Origin: Chaetoderma sp. LZ-2023a
Taxonomy: Eukaryota; Mollusca; Caudofoveata; Chaetodermatida; Chaetodermatidae
Length of the DNA: 64,000 bases
Assembly (NCBI GenBank): GCA_034401795.1
Contig: CM067369.1
Location: 189,864,630-189,928,629, forward strand
Reading direction: 5' to 3'
The notes beneath the pieces are model-generated. The model made no database searches. It was not told where the DNA came from and saw only the letters and a program-made list of their open reading frames with translations. Position numbers and translations under genes: made by a program. This document shows positions 12,294 to 21,226 of this stretch, one piece after another. Each line of letters opens with the position of its first letter. The first letter of the stretch is position 1.

Positions 12294-12891
12294 AATGACT
12301 CGATTGTAATATTAAAATTACGTAGAAACATTAACTTTCTCTTAAATTAATGATAATCAAGATTTAAGGCAGGAAACATTTGAAAATTTTTAGACTGAAA
12401 ATTAATAAACACGGCTTGGTAATTAACTAACCGTTAAAATAACCGAGAAAGGAGTACCAATCGCTACAAACACCTTCATCAATGAAGTGAAAGCTAAAAA
12501 TCAGCACAATCAGAGTGCATAGACACGCCAAGGCGAAAGCAAACATAAATCATGGGCGCTGCCATCATGGCTAAGTGCGCATCCATCTTGGAAGGAACCG
12601 AGTCGCAAGAGAAATTAACCGAGTATCCGCATAATGCTTAAACAGTTAAGGGTACCGGAGCGACTCCAACAATGGCTACCATTTTTTTTAAATGTGCCAA
12701 TTTAAGGAAACTTTAATCATTCATTATGGCACGAATGTATAAATTCTAGATCGATACAACCTGCCCCTGAGATGATTTTCCTTTCACTTCCATGAAGCCA
12801 GCAATGAATAACTTCAAAGACGCTGAATTCCGTTAAAATTTGCAAAATCTTATGAGCTTAAACACATGCGACTTGAGAAGTCAGCAAAATA
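12294..12891. other. DIRS A non-coding leader
   Basis: Lies between the Gag-like start and the right terminal repeat. No protein similarity; AT-rich. By position it would be the 5' untranslated part of the element. Confidence 0.5.
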
Positions 12892-13063
12892 GACGAATCT
12901 GACTGTGATTGGGAATTGAGTCGGTACCTGGGGCTATGGTAATTCCCGGACACAGTATGGGCAGGACCAGGAGAGTGCGGAGTTTTAATTGTTTATTTTG
13001 AGCTAGACTAGATAATAGACATTATCATAATAGTACATTTGGTAAGTATTATTCGAAGTAGAA
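12892..13063. repeat. DIRS A right inverted terminal repeat
   Basis: Inverted counterpart of 6389-6585. Its last bases, ending near GAAGTAGAA, match the second half of the ICR. It contains GGTAAGTATT (13041-13050) reading outward on the plus strand. Confidence 0.85.
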
Positions 13064-13079
13064 AGAGAAATCTGTTTTA

Positions 13080-13943
13080 AAAATGTAAATTGTCGGAAAA
13101 TACACTGAAATGAAAATGTCAAGATGACTGCCAACCAAATTGACCAATCCGCCTCATTTTAACAACCTGATCCATAAATCAGATTCAAGAGTATCGCATC
13201 TCGCACCCATGCACTTTCACTGTTAAAATCCATCAACATATAAAAGCTTGATTTTTGTTGGTCCGCCAAAATGCTGAAATCTGATTAGTCGATGTTGACA
13301 ATGTTTTTTATGTACTAGGTTCCCTTGAATAAACCTTAATGGCCCTTAATCCTAAATCATATGATAAATTTCAGGTGGATCCATTCAGCGATCCGGGTGC
13401 CATTTTTGGGAAAATCAGGTTAACCAAAATGGCCACCGAAACATTCGGCTAATCAAGTTCCCTTGAACAAACTTGGTTCAGCTCTTGCCTTAGATGAGAT
13501 TTTGTTAGTTTTGAACCAATCCCCCAAGTGGTTTCAGACAAAATTTTAAAGACATTTATAAAAATCGACCACTGACCAAATTGGCTGATCAGTTTCGCTT
13601 GAACTAGGATTTCTATGCCCTAAGGATGTTTCCTGACAAATATAATTGAAATCGGCAGCGGTTTGTGAGTTCTTTACCCATTTAACCCTTAAATACTTTC
13701 AAGGAAATGTCAATTTGCAGACAAAATGAAGACTATTTTCTGTTATCGAGCCAGTCATTTCAGTGATAAGTTTTCAAAAATAGTCTTCTCTTGGTCGGCA
13801 AATGGACATTTATCTGGACTACTGCAAGAACCATTTTTGGTCAGTTTGAGTGTTAAAGCATTAAAGAAAAAGTTGCTGGACAGACAGATGGACGGTCGCA
13901 ATGGCATAAGCTCACTGCACCATTCTGGTCAGGTAAGCTAATA
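13080..13943. repeat. Mollusc-type dispersed repeat, split by a MITE
   Basis: Carries the phrases of the family seen at 26750-27902: 'AATCAAGTTCCCTTGAACAA', 'CCCCCAAGTGGTTTCAGA', 'ATGCCCTAAGGATG', 'AATTGAAATCGGC'. Its end, 'GGACGGTCGCAATGGCATAA' and 'CAGGTAAGCTAATA', continues at 13865 after the MITE at 13686-13860. The end of the repeat lies only about 15 bp from the 3' border of a RAD54L exon. Confidence 0.7.
13686..13860. mobile_element. TTAA-MITE copy nested in a dispersed repeat
   Basis: TTAA at 13682-13685 and 13861-13864. CCCTT at the left end; the palindromic core has lost one arm of the central GGCTCG...CGAGCC pair. It interrupts the 3' end of the repeat at 13080-13943. Confidence 0.7.
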
Positions 13944-13958
13944 ATAGATTATATTTAC

Positions 13959-14122
13959 TTGTCATGAGTATCACTGATTGTATGCTCATTCAGACAGAAC
14001 AAATCACGGAGCTCATTCAGGGTGAAGTGACGCTCAACATCATCTTCCTTATCCACAACACATGAACTCAAAGCCTTTTTATGTGCCTGTCGCTGGAAGA
14101 TCTTCTCCTCTATTGTACCCGT
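13959..14122 (-). CDS. RAD54L: RAD54L exon (post-motif VI segment)
   Basis: Encodes '[16 protein letters not shown]' followed by '[17 protein letters not shown]', 'LNELRDLF' and 'ISDTHD', a near-identical match to animal RAD54L just after the helicase C lobe. It is bounded by a 'TTATGCAG' acceptor (14123 upward) and a GTAAAT donor (13958 downward). 164 nt: it starts in phase with the GCA codon ending the exon at 22862-23035 and ends AA, completed by G in the last exon. The acceptor is only 48 bp from the left end of DIRS element B. The intervening minus-strand sequence still holds a plausible branch point (TTTAAC, about 26 nt upstream) and a weak pyrimidine tract. Confidence 0.95.
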
Positions 14123-14170
14123 CTGCATAATTAGACAGGAATAGTTAAATAACTTTTAATACAGGGATCT

Positions 14171-14385
14171 AAACGAAATCTAGGATTTCTTTTTTCACGA
14201 GAGAGTTGATACTTACCTCCCTAATACTTTTGATATTGCTAAATATTGGCTTTCACTCAATAAACACTCAGATTTAAAACAGTTAGGTGCCCCTACTGGG
14301 CAGGGAGTCAGAGCGTAGTCTGGCGGATGCCAGCCCCACCTCCGCGCATGCGCAGACTAGCACTTCCTCTGACTAGATTATTGGC
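14171..14385. repeat. DIRS B left inverted terminal repeat
   Basis: Near-perfect inverse of 21033-21226. Contains ATACTTACCTCCC (14209-14221, a splice-donor consensus on the minus strand) and a GCGCATGCGC core (14344-14353). Confidence 0.9.
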
Positions 14386-14455
14386 TGACACACATGCAAC
14401 TATTAAGAGCCTGAAGACCGAGCCTCTGTGGGGTGGAGAGGCCGGGTCCGTATCT

Positions 14456-14554
14456 AGGGAGGTAAGTATCAACTCTCTCGTGAAAAAAGAAATCCTAGAT
14501 TTCGTTTATTTCACTTCAAGAGTATACTTACCTCCCTAATACTTTTGATATTGC
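14456..14554. repeat. DIRS B internal complementary region (ICR)
   Basis: GGGAGGTAAGTAT and ATACTTACCTCCC face each other across about 55 bp. The left half of the spacer repeats the inverse of the left terminus, the right half that of the right terminus. The junction shows the short hairpin GAAATC-CTA-GATTTC. Same layout as in A, C and D. Confidence 0.9.
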
Positions 14555-15087
14555 CAGAATTCGAAAGTGAATCTGGCGGGAGGGAGGCGAGGTCAAAAGA
14601 CCAGCTCATCCCTATACGCTTTTCTGCGTTTAAGGCACTTAAACTTCTGAAACTGTAAGAAAAAACAGTCAGGATTTGACTAACCATCGGATAACACCAC
14701 CGATGTATGAGAGATGACCGAATGTCATATGCGCTCCCCCCCCCTCCTTCCTGGGAGGAAGAGTCGACTGACCTCAATGTCCTATACGCTCTCTACGTAC
14801 AAGTGCCATGTACTACAGGACAGAGACGAAAAAGCTCCATTTTCGTAACTCTCAACAATGAACCACACAAATACACAAACCATCACCATATTAATAACGG
14901 GTAATCGTGACAATACAATCAACAACGGACAACACATGAACAAGACTGACCTTGTTGAAAATGGCTGCTGACATCATCTTCCCATTGGTAAAGACTGATG
15001 CAGGCCCAAAAAAGTGGGTGTTTCCATAAATTAATTGTGAAATATATAAGTAATGAGGAAAAACCTCCTCAAAAAATATAAACCGAT

Positions 15088-18024
15088 TTATTTTTTCAAA
15101 ACCGACAAGGCGAGAGGATTAGAGGTGTCACGGAGATAATGGTCTGTAAAACTTGACTCACAGTGCCACTGAGCCACCGACATAATATCATCCACAGGGA
15201 CCCCATTAAATAGGGCCGTGGATGTCACTACGCCGCGGACACTGTGAGCCTTGGCCACGTCAACCTGCTTCCCGGTGGCGGATCTATGGCAAAACTGAAT
15301 GCATTCCACAATCCACCTGGAAATGGTGTCCTTAGAAGCCCTCCCATGGGGCTCAATATATGACAACCATAACGCTGACTGGTCGGTGCGCCATGCCGCC
15401 GTACGTTGTTTGTACCGGCGCAGCGCCCGGACGGGACACCATGCTTTAGAATTAGGATCATATCTAGTTAAAGCAGGCAAAATAATAGGTTGACCTGGAT
15501 ATTTCAACGACTGATTTTTAGCCAAGAAATTAATCCTAGGTAGCAGCTTAAGGCCTTCCCCTGAAACCACAAAACGGTCATCCTCGGCTGATAAGGCATG
15601 AATTTCACTCCTACGCCTAGCCGAGGCCGCAGCAATTAAAAACACAGTCTTCAGTGTTAATAGTTTCATAGAAATGGAACTAAGTGGTTCAAAAGGCTTA
15701 TCACCTAGTACTTGAAGCACTAGCGATAAACTCCAAGACGGAATCACAGGTGGATTCCTTGGTCTTAGATTGCCCATGCCTTTAATTAATACATTCAATG
15801 TATTTACTTCATCACTTCCCCTCTTAGCCAAGCAAGGAATAACAGACATTAATGCTGACTTATAACCAGCAATAGAGTTAGGCTTGAGGCTATAGGCATC
15901 ATAGAGGTGACAGAGGAAATCAGCTACTATTTGAATAGATGAATCCATTGGATCAATACATCTTTTTGAGCACCATTCTGCAAATCTGTTGATTTTATAA
16001 TTATATGCTCTGGAGGTTGACCCCCTCCTGGCTTTGGCCATAAACATGGCTGCTTGCTCAGAAAAGCCCTCCTTAATTCTAGATTCCTTGACAACATCCA
16101 CGCAGTCAATCTGAACATTGACGGATTGTTGTGAAGGGCCTTGCCCTGGAAGATAATATCGTCCATCAGAGGCAGAGGAACCGGATTGCAGACCAGAAGG
16201 TCCAGCAGATCCGTATACCATGATCGGCTTGGCCAATCCGGGGCGATCAGAAGCACTTGGCATTCCTCTTGTCTGATTTTCTGAAGAATTTTTGGAATCA
16301 GGATTGCTGGAGGGAATGCGTATGCATACATTCTCCCCCAGCTGATAGCTAACGCATCTGTTGCGAAAGCGCTTGGATCCGGAATCGGAGAGACGTACGT
16401 CGTCATCTTCGCATTCTTCTTCGTTGCGAACAAATCGATGTTGGGTTTCCCCCAATGGTCGAACAGACGATCCGCCACACATTGATTTAGTTGCCATTCC
16501 GTGGGTAAAACACTCATCCTTCGGCTCAATGAGTCTGCTAGCAGGTTTAACCTTCCCGGAATATGAACTGCTTTCAAGGTAATCTGGTGATCCAGACACC
16601 AACAAAGCAGTTTCCATGTCATCATACAGAGACTGGGCGACTTCGTTCCGCCCTGGCGGTTTATGTAAGTCACAACTGTTGAGTTGTCTGAACGAATAAG
16701 AACAATCTTGCCCTGAACTTTCTGTAAGAAATGTTCCAGGCCCAGGACTACTGCTCTTAGCTCCAGTAGATTTATATGTTCCTGTGACTGATCCAGATTC
16801 CAAAGCCCTGATATCGTGGATTCTTCCAGGCAAGCTCCCCAGCCCTCCATCGATGCATCTGTATACACAGTCACCTGAGGGTGGGGAGGGGTTAGCAAAA
16901 CCCCCGGCAAGAGATTCTCTGTATTCAACCACCATTGCAGGTGGTGAATCAGAGGCGCCAACACTGACACATTCGAGTCCAGCGAACCTGTACTCTGGGT
17001 CCATTGTGTCATGAGAAACAACTGGATCGGCCGCCTGCGTAAGGCGGCCTGAGGAATGACTGGTTCCAACGAAACCATCAACCCCAGCATTCTCAAGTAA
17101 ACCCGTGCCAGGACATGACGACTGTCGCACACTGACTGAATCAACGAGATGAGTATTTGAACTCTCTCCTGAGTAGGATAAACATATCCTGTCTCTAGAT
17201 CGAAGAACATCCCCAGGTAAACAAACTTCTGGGATGGAGTCAGCTCTGATTTTGGGAAATTGATCATCCAGCCCAAGTCTGTGAGAATTTTCAAAACAAT
17301 CTCCAGATTGGCGGACAAACTTTCCCGGGTGTGCGCTTTCAACAGCCAGTCGTCTATGTACGTGTGGACTGCTATGCTTCTCCTGCGGAGGTATGCTGTG
17401 ATCGCAAGAACCACACGGGTGAAAACCCGAGGAGCCGTGGAAATTCCGAAGGGCAACACCCTGAATTCCCACTGTCTGCCCTGGAATGCAAATCTCAGGA
17501 AGCGACAGAAACTCCCGTGGATGGGGATGTGGAAATAAGCGTCCTTCAAATCTATCGACGCCGTCCACATCCCCCTCTCCAACCCCGCCAACACCGAGCG
17601 CACCGTTTCCATCTTGAAACTGGGCGTCTCGATGAACTTGTTCAATGGCTTGAGGTTGAGAATCGGTCTCCACCCACCGGTGCGTTTTGTTACTAAGAAC
17701 AGGGTTGAATAGAAGCCCGGACACCTTTGTGCCGGCTGAATAGCTCCCTTTTGTATGAGGGAATTTATCTCCTCCTCGATACACAACCTTTGCTCTGGAT
17801 CTCTCGGAATGGGAGTCCAGACTGGCACCAGAGACAGTCGTGACGGCGGGCCTGTCACCCACTCTGGATGATACCCGACGGAAAGCCATCGCAAGACTAA
17901 ACGGTCCTGAGTTAACCGTTCCCACTCTTGCATGTGGCCGGCTAGCCGGCCTCCCACCGGCCCACCTAGGGACCGCGGTGGACACGAGGCATGCAAGAGC
18001 GGCACTGTCTCCGCCGCCATACAC
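15088..18024 (-). CDS. DIRS B tyrosine recombinase frame
   Basis: An open frame of 978 codons. Only the last about 320 residues are recognisable: 'ARRGSTSRAYNYKINRFAEW' (about residue 670), 'RRRSEIHAL' (about 805, first catalytic Arg), 'HSVRGVVTSTALFNG' (about 930, His-x-x-Arg) and 'FTDHYLRD' (about 962, catalytic Tyr). This is the integrase of DIRS elements, which joins circular element DNA to the target by strand exchange. The upstream two thirds overlap RT and RNase H in another frame and are Ser/Gly-rich with no known domain. The true start is unknown and may be far downstream of 18024, or the protein may be made from a spliced or read-through transcript, as overlapping frames are known in this family. 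Confidence 0.8.
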   Translation of the reverse strand: MYGGGDSAALACLVSTAVPRWAGGRPASRPHARVGTVNSGPFSLAMAFRRVSSRVGDRPAVTTVSGASLDSHSERSRAKVVYRGGDKFPHTKGSYSAGTKVSGLLFNPVLSNKTHRWVETDSQPQAIEQVHRDAQFQDGNGALGVGGVGEGDVDGVDRFEGRLFPHPHPREFLSLPEICIPGQTVGIQGVALRNFHGSSGFHPCGSCDHSIPPQEKHSSPHVHRRLAVESAHPGKFVRQSGDCFENSHRLGLDDQFPKIRADSIPEVCLPGDVLRSRDRICLSYSGESSNTHLVDSVSVRQSSCPGTGLLENAGVDGFVGTSHSSGRLTQAADPVVSHDTMDPEYRFAGLECVSVGASDSPPAMVVEYRESLAGGFANPSPPSGDCVYRCIDGGLGSLPGRIHDIRALESGSVTGTYKSTGAKSSSPGPGTFLTESSGQDCSYSFRQLNSCDLHKPPGRNEVAQSLYDDMETALLVSGSPDYLESSSYSGKVKPASRLIEPKDECFTHGMATKSMCGGSSVRPLGETQHRFVRNEEECEDDDVRLSDSGSKRFRNRCVSYQLGENVCIRIPSSNPDSKNSSENQTRGMPSASDRPGLAKPIMVYGSAGPSGLQSGSSASDGRYYLPGQGPSQQSVNVQIDCVDVVKESRIKEGFSEQAAMFMAKARRGSTSRAYNYKINRFAEWCSKRCIDPMDSSIQIVADFLCHLYDAYSLKPNSIAGYKSALMSVIPCLAKRGSDEVNTLNVLIKGMGNLRPRNPPVIPSWSLSLVLQVLGDKPFEPLSSISMKLLTLKTVFLIAAASARRRSEIHALSAEDDRFVVSGEGLKLLPRINFLAKNQSLKYPGQPIILPALTRYDPNSKAWCPVRALRRYKQRTAAWRTDQSALWLSYIEPHGRASKDTISRWIVECIQFCHRSATGKQVDVAKAHSVRGVVTSTALFNGVPVDDIMSVAQWHCESSFTDHYLRDTSNPLALSVLKK

Positions 18025-20192
18025 ACCGGAGTGGTTCTTACCGCGGTAAGCGTCCTGTCAGGACCGATAACCACGCCCAGATCCTCGCGCGCCCCGCCCC
18101 GCCCCGCCCCGCGCGCACCTCGGTGCGCGGGCGGCTGCCTGGCTGACGGCGGCTGAGGAACCTGCGCCCCCCTCGCTGCTGGCCGAATCGCACGCGGCCG
18201 AGGCCGACGCTGCGACGGTGGCTGGCCACTGACCTGGCCAGCACCACCTCGAGCCTGCAGGGGACGATACGCCGGGGCCGCGGCGCGAGCGTTAGCACGA
18301 CGCAGCACATCAAACTGCTCGCGCAGCGCCCTCTGGTTATTCACCAGGGTGACCGTCTCCTGGAGGTGGCGACATCCCTCACCTCCAAAAAGACCAGGGC
18401 CCGTCATAGGCGTACGCAGTAGCCTATTGTACAGGTCCTGAGACGGGCACAGATTGTCCAGGGCAAACGTGCGTCTTGCCCTGACACTCCTGGTCACCGC
18501 CCGAGTCACACAGTCCAGCGCCAGGTTAATACCATCCTGGATGGTTCGCTGGACAGTGACCGGACTTGGCTGGCGCGATGCGGATGCCGTTACTACCCCC
18601 TGTAACAGCTGGGAGACGTGGGACAGAGCGGCAATCGAAGCCCTCCCACTCTCCTCCGCATCACGCAACGCGGTATTCGCCGAACGCAACGCGTTCGCGC
18701 ACAAGACACCCGTGTCAGAACGGGTGCCTGGCCGCGCATCCTCACCCAAAGCCGCGCGGTCATCCACGCTGGGCTTGGGTACCACACCGTACCGCTGGTA
18801 ATCCAGGGGCACGATGCGACAACGCCTGGCCACCTCGCGAGGGGCCTTCGCGAGACGTCCACTCGACTTAATGGACGACTCCGCCGCCTTGAACATGTCA
18901 ACGACATGCTCCGCCAGCGGCAGAGAAGGCATAGCGTTAGCAGTCGGTTTCCCAGCTAACCACGGCGTGTGAACACGCTGGCTAGCCGACTGCTCCACGG
19001 GCAGATCAGGCCTAACGCTCACCAACCACTGGCAAGCGTCATACCAATCCTCCTCCGTGGCTAACTGCGAGCGCTCTACAAGACGGGGTCCTTCGTCTTC
19101 CTCCTGAGCGCAAGCAGTAGAGCTTGACGGCGGGTATGCTGATACACCTGGCAAGCCAGGGAAAACACGCGGGCCTGACAGCACCGGCATGAGAATATCA
19201 CTGGTTTGACCAGGAGCAGGCACCGTGGCAGAGCGCGGGGTATATATAGTCTCACCACGGGCCCGGCCAGCACCAGCAACACCCTCGGCAAGCCGAGGTA
19301 TGCGGTACCGCTGGCCATCAGCAGCGCCCTGGGCCACCACCTGAGCCGCGGACTTTACTCCAGGGTGAGTAAAACCGTGGAATAAGGCGCCTGTATTCCC
19401 CGCGAGGGGTGCACAAACGTCTTCATCCATGTCCACGTCGTCAGACGGCGACCCTAGCAGGTAATCCTCATTACCCTGGTCAGAAAGATTAGACCCCGGG
19501 TCAGCAAAGAGAGCTAACCCGGGCTGACCAGGAACGGTGCCATAGGAGGTACTGGCCACCGCGGCGTGCGGATACCCCTGGACTGATAAGCAGCCCGCGG
19601 GTTCCAGCGACAACCGTCCACGGTCCCCTATCGGCGCGGCAATAAGCCTGCTGCCAGGGCCGTGGAACGCCCCCTCTAATGGGGCCACCTCTGGATCGTC
19701 GAACAACGGAAGCGGACTAAGGAAAATCGATCCAGAGGCGGGGATTACCTGCTCCGAAGCCGATGACGAGGACAGTAAAGGATTTGGTCCAGGAAGCATG
19801 CCACGAAGCAACCCTGGAACCAAATCCTTTATTGTCCTCTTCATCTCTCCCAACATCTCGGTCCGGAAGGCCTCCATATCCACCGCGGACGAGACCTTCC
19901 CCTTACCCTTCCTACTTACAACCTCTCGTTTCCGCTTCTTCTTCTTCTCCTCCTCTACCACCTTGTCCGTCGCCTGTAAGCAGCACAAGAATTCGGACAT
20001 TAACTCGCCCCCCCAGTGCTTACATATGTCACAATTAACAAATGGACCACAAGGGCTACATTGACAGCACAGATGCGGCCAGAACTTATCCAGAAGAAAA
20101 CGACCACAGGACGCGCAACCCGGTCCCTGAAACAGGGCAAAGGACAAGGAGTATGAGCAACTAGTTAAGCTTAGAAACTCAATCCAACTCAA
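15927..20192 (-). CDS. DIRS B Gag-RT-RNase H polyprotein
   Basis: An open frame of 1421 codons. An N-terminal Cys/His module lies at about residues 26-60 and is followed by a Lys/Arg-rich acidic-basic stretch and a long Pro/Ala/Gly-rich Gag-like part. The RT (about 820-1000) has 'GGWRPILNLKPLNKFI', 'SIDLKDAYFHIPI', 'LPFGISTAPRVFTR' and the catalytic 'YIDDW' near 945. RNase H (about 1105-1225) has 'VYTDASMEGWGACLE', 'INLLELRAVVLGL' and 'VLIRSDNSTVVTYINRQGG'. A C-terminal part 'ADSLSRRMS...DLFATKKN' and 'LLIAPDWPSRSWYTDLLDLL', typical of DIRS, follows. The product would copy element RNA into DNA. It overlaps the recombinase frame by 2.1 kb. Confidence 0.85.
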   Translation of the reverse strand: MSWIEFLSLTSCSYSLSFALFQGPGCASCGRFLLDKFWPHLCCQCSPCGPFVNCDICKHWGGELMSEFLCCLQATDKVVEEEKKKKRKREVVSRKGKGKVSSAVDMEAFRTEMLGEMKRTIKDLVPGLLRGMLPGPNPLLSSSSASEQVIPASGSIFLSPLPLFDDPEVAPLEGAFHGPGSRLIAAPIGDRGRLSLEPAGCLSVQGYPHAAVASTSYGTVPGQPGLALFADPGSNLSDQGNEDYLLGSPSDDVDMDEDVCAPLAGNTGALFHGFTHPGVKSAAQVVAQGAADGQRYRIPRLAEGVAGAGRARGETIYTPRSATVPAPGQTSDILMPVLSGPRVFPGLPGVSAYPPSSSTACAQEEDEGPRLVERSQLATEEDWYDACQWLVSVRPDLPVEQSASQRVHTPWLAGKPTANAMPSLPLAEHVVDMFKAAESSIKSSGRLAKAPREVARRCRIVPLDYQRYGVVPKPSVDDRAALGEDARPGTRSDTGVLCANALRSANTALRDAEESGRASIAALSHVSQLLQGVVTASASRQPSPVTVQRTIQDGINLALDCVTRAVTRSVRARRTFALDNLCPSQDLYNRLLRTPMTGPGLFGGEGCRHLQETVTLVNNQRALREQFDVLRRANARAAAPAYRPLQARGGAGQVSGQPPSQRRPRPRAIRPAARGAQVPQPPSARQPPAHRGARGAGRGGAREDLGVVIGPDRTLTAVRTTPVCMAAETVPLLHASCPPRSLGGPVGGRLAGHMQEWERLTQDRLVLRWLSVGYHPEWVTGPPSRLSLVPVWTPIPRDPEQRLCIEEEINSLIQKGAIQPAQRCPGFYSTLFLVTKRTGGWRPILNLKPLNKFIETPSFKMETVRSVLAGLERGMWTASIDLKDAYFHIPIHGSFCRFLRFAFQGRQWEFRVLPFGISTAPRVFTRVVLAITAYLRRRSIAVHTYIDDWLLKAHTRESLSANLEIVLKILTDLGWMINFPKSELTPSQKFVYLGMFFDLETGYVYPTQERVQILISLIQSVCDSRHVLARVYLRMLGLMVSLEPVIPQAALRRRPIQLFLMTQWTQSTGSLDSNVSVLAPLIHHLQWWLNTENLLPGVLLTPPHPQVTVYTDASMEGWGACLEESTISGLWNLDQSQEHINLLELRAVVLGLEHFLQKVQGKIVLIRSDNSTVVTYINRQGGTKSPSLCMMTWKLLCWCLDHQITLKAVHIPGRLNLLADSLSRRMSVLPTEWQLNQCVADRLFDHWGKPNIDLFATKKNAKMTTYVSPIPDPSAFATDALAISWGRMYAYAFPPAILIPKILQKIRQEECQVLLIAPDWPSRSWYTDLLDLLVCNPVPLPLMDDIIFQGKALHNNPSMFRLTAWMLSRNLELRRAFLSKQPCLWPKPGGGQPPEHIIIKSTDLQNGAQKDVLIQWIHLFK

Positions 20193-21032
20193 AGAGAAGG
20201 AAAACGATCATAAAGATCAATATACATCAGAAAGCAGCATAGCGCTTGAATTGCTGATAAACACATAGCCAGGCTGATTATGACGTCATTAATCCCGTGA
20301 CAGGAAAAATTCGATCCCAACAAAACATCCAAGTGCAAGGACGAATTGTATGCTGAATGGATAAGTTGACTACACAACCATCAGATACATATAGATAACT
20401 CTTTTCTGGCAAAAATGTTAATTATCTCCCTTTGTTTGTTTACAATAATTAACATCATCACATTATCAATAACTAGATACCTGACACTTTGTATAGACAA
20501 ACCATCCAACGTGACGAACCGGAGAACTCCACCATCTGCACGCCTCTTAACTCTCTCCACCTCATGGGGAAGGAATTGGATCAAGAGGGCAAAGTGAGAA
20601 GACCTTTATACTAGGCCTCCAACTCACTGGACATATTTTTCATTTGGTTAGATAACCTAACAGTGTTAGTAGGAAATGGAACCATGGTGGAGAGAAAACT
20701 AACTCTCAGCAACTGTGATGTCACCACCTAGCGTCATACAGACCTGTGGACATAAACAGAAAGAGAAATTAGTCCTAGGTAGCACCGAGTTGACCTAAAC
20801 CAACTAACTAAGGCGCTTATCACGGTAAACGCGAGTCCCGGAAACACAATACACCGGGAAGAAAACTCGCTAATTTTACTAGAAGTCACCTGATTTAAAG
20901 GTCCTAAGTCCTCCTTTGGCGAATTGATACTTCCCGCCATCCAAAAAAGTGACTATCACACCAAACAACACCACTTAAACTAGTTTAAGATAAAGAAAAG
21001 CTTCAGCACAAAAAGACATGTGTGAACTCTCT
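20193..21032. other. DIRS B non-coding leader
   Basis: Between the polyprotein start and the right ITR. No protein similarity. By position it is the element's 5' untranslated region; short open frames on both strands look like chance. Confidence 0.5.
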
Positions 21033-21226
21033 GCCAATAATCTAGCAAAGAGGAAGTGCTAGTCTGCGCATGCGCGGAGGTGGGGCTGGCATCCGCCAGA
21101 CTACGCTCTGACTCCCTGCCCAGTAGGGGCACCTAACTGTTTTAAATCTGAGTGTTTATTGAGTGAAAGCCAATATTTAGCAATATCAAAAGTATTAGGG
21201 AGGTAAGTATACTCTTGAAGTGAAAT
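21033..21226. repeat. DIRS B right inverted terminal repeat
   Basis: Inverse of 14171-14385. Contains TGCGCATGCGCGG (21065-21077) and GGGAGGTAAGTAT (21198-21210, donor consensus reading outward on the plus strand). Confidence 0.9.

Larger units (their letters stand above)
6389..13063 (-). mobile_element. DIRS element A (divergent family, broken)
   Basis: A 6.7-kb DIRS-type tyrosine-recombinase retrotransposon transcribed from the minus strand. Its parts in sense order are right ITR (12892-13063), a non-coding leader, Gag-like region (about 10330-12293), reverse transcriptase and RNase H (about 8620-10330), tyrosine recombinase (about 7360-8619), ICR (6655-6753) and left ITR (6389-6585). The ICR carries the complements of both outer ends back to back, which is diagnostic of DIRS and defines the element ends here. 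It is broken, with roughly half a dozen breaks in the coding parts, so it is an old copy. It lies in the RAD54L intron between exons 13959-14122 and 4480-4681, in the same sense as the gene. Its proteins are recognisably related to but clearly different from those of B, C and D, and its termini differ in sequence. Confidence 0.9.
14171..21226 (-). mobile_element. DIRS element B (looks whole)
   Basis: A 7.06-kb DIRS-type element on the minus strand, with ITRs at 14171-14385 and 21033-21226, ICR at 14456-14554, a Gag-RT-RNase H coding frame (15927-20192) and a tyrosine-recombinase frame (15088 up to 18024). No break is evident in the main frames, so it looks whole and young. Ends were set from the ICR, which repeats the outer sequences AAACGAAAT (left) and GTGAAAT (right). 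Both flanks read GATCT directly next to the element. It sits in the RAD54L intron between exons 22862-23035 and 13959-14122, in the sense of the gene. Element D is very similar throughout; C is an older relative. No methyltransferase domain of the kind seen in some DIRS was recognised. Confidence 0.93.

Noticed and set aside
18454-18959. Several plus-strand open frames of 100-115 codons
   Set aside because: GC-rich antisense shadows of the Gag-like part of DIRS B; equivalent frames are not kept in copy C.
6389-21226. LTR retrotransposon interpretation of A and B
   Set aside because: The termini are inverted rather than direct, an internal complementary region is present, and the integrase is a tyrosine recombinase, so DIRS fits and LTR elements do not.
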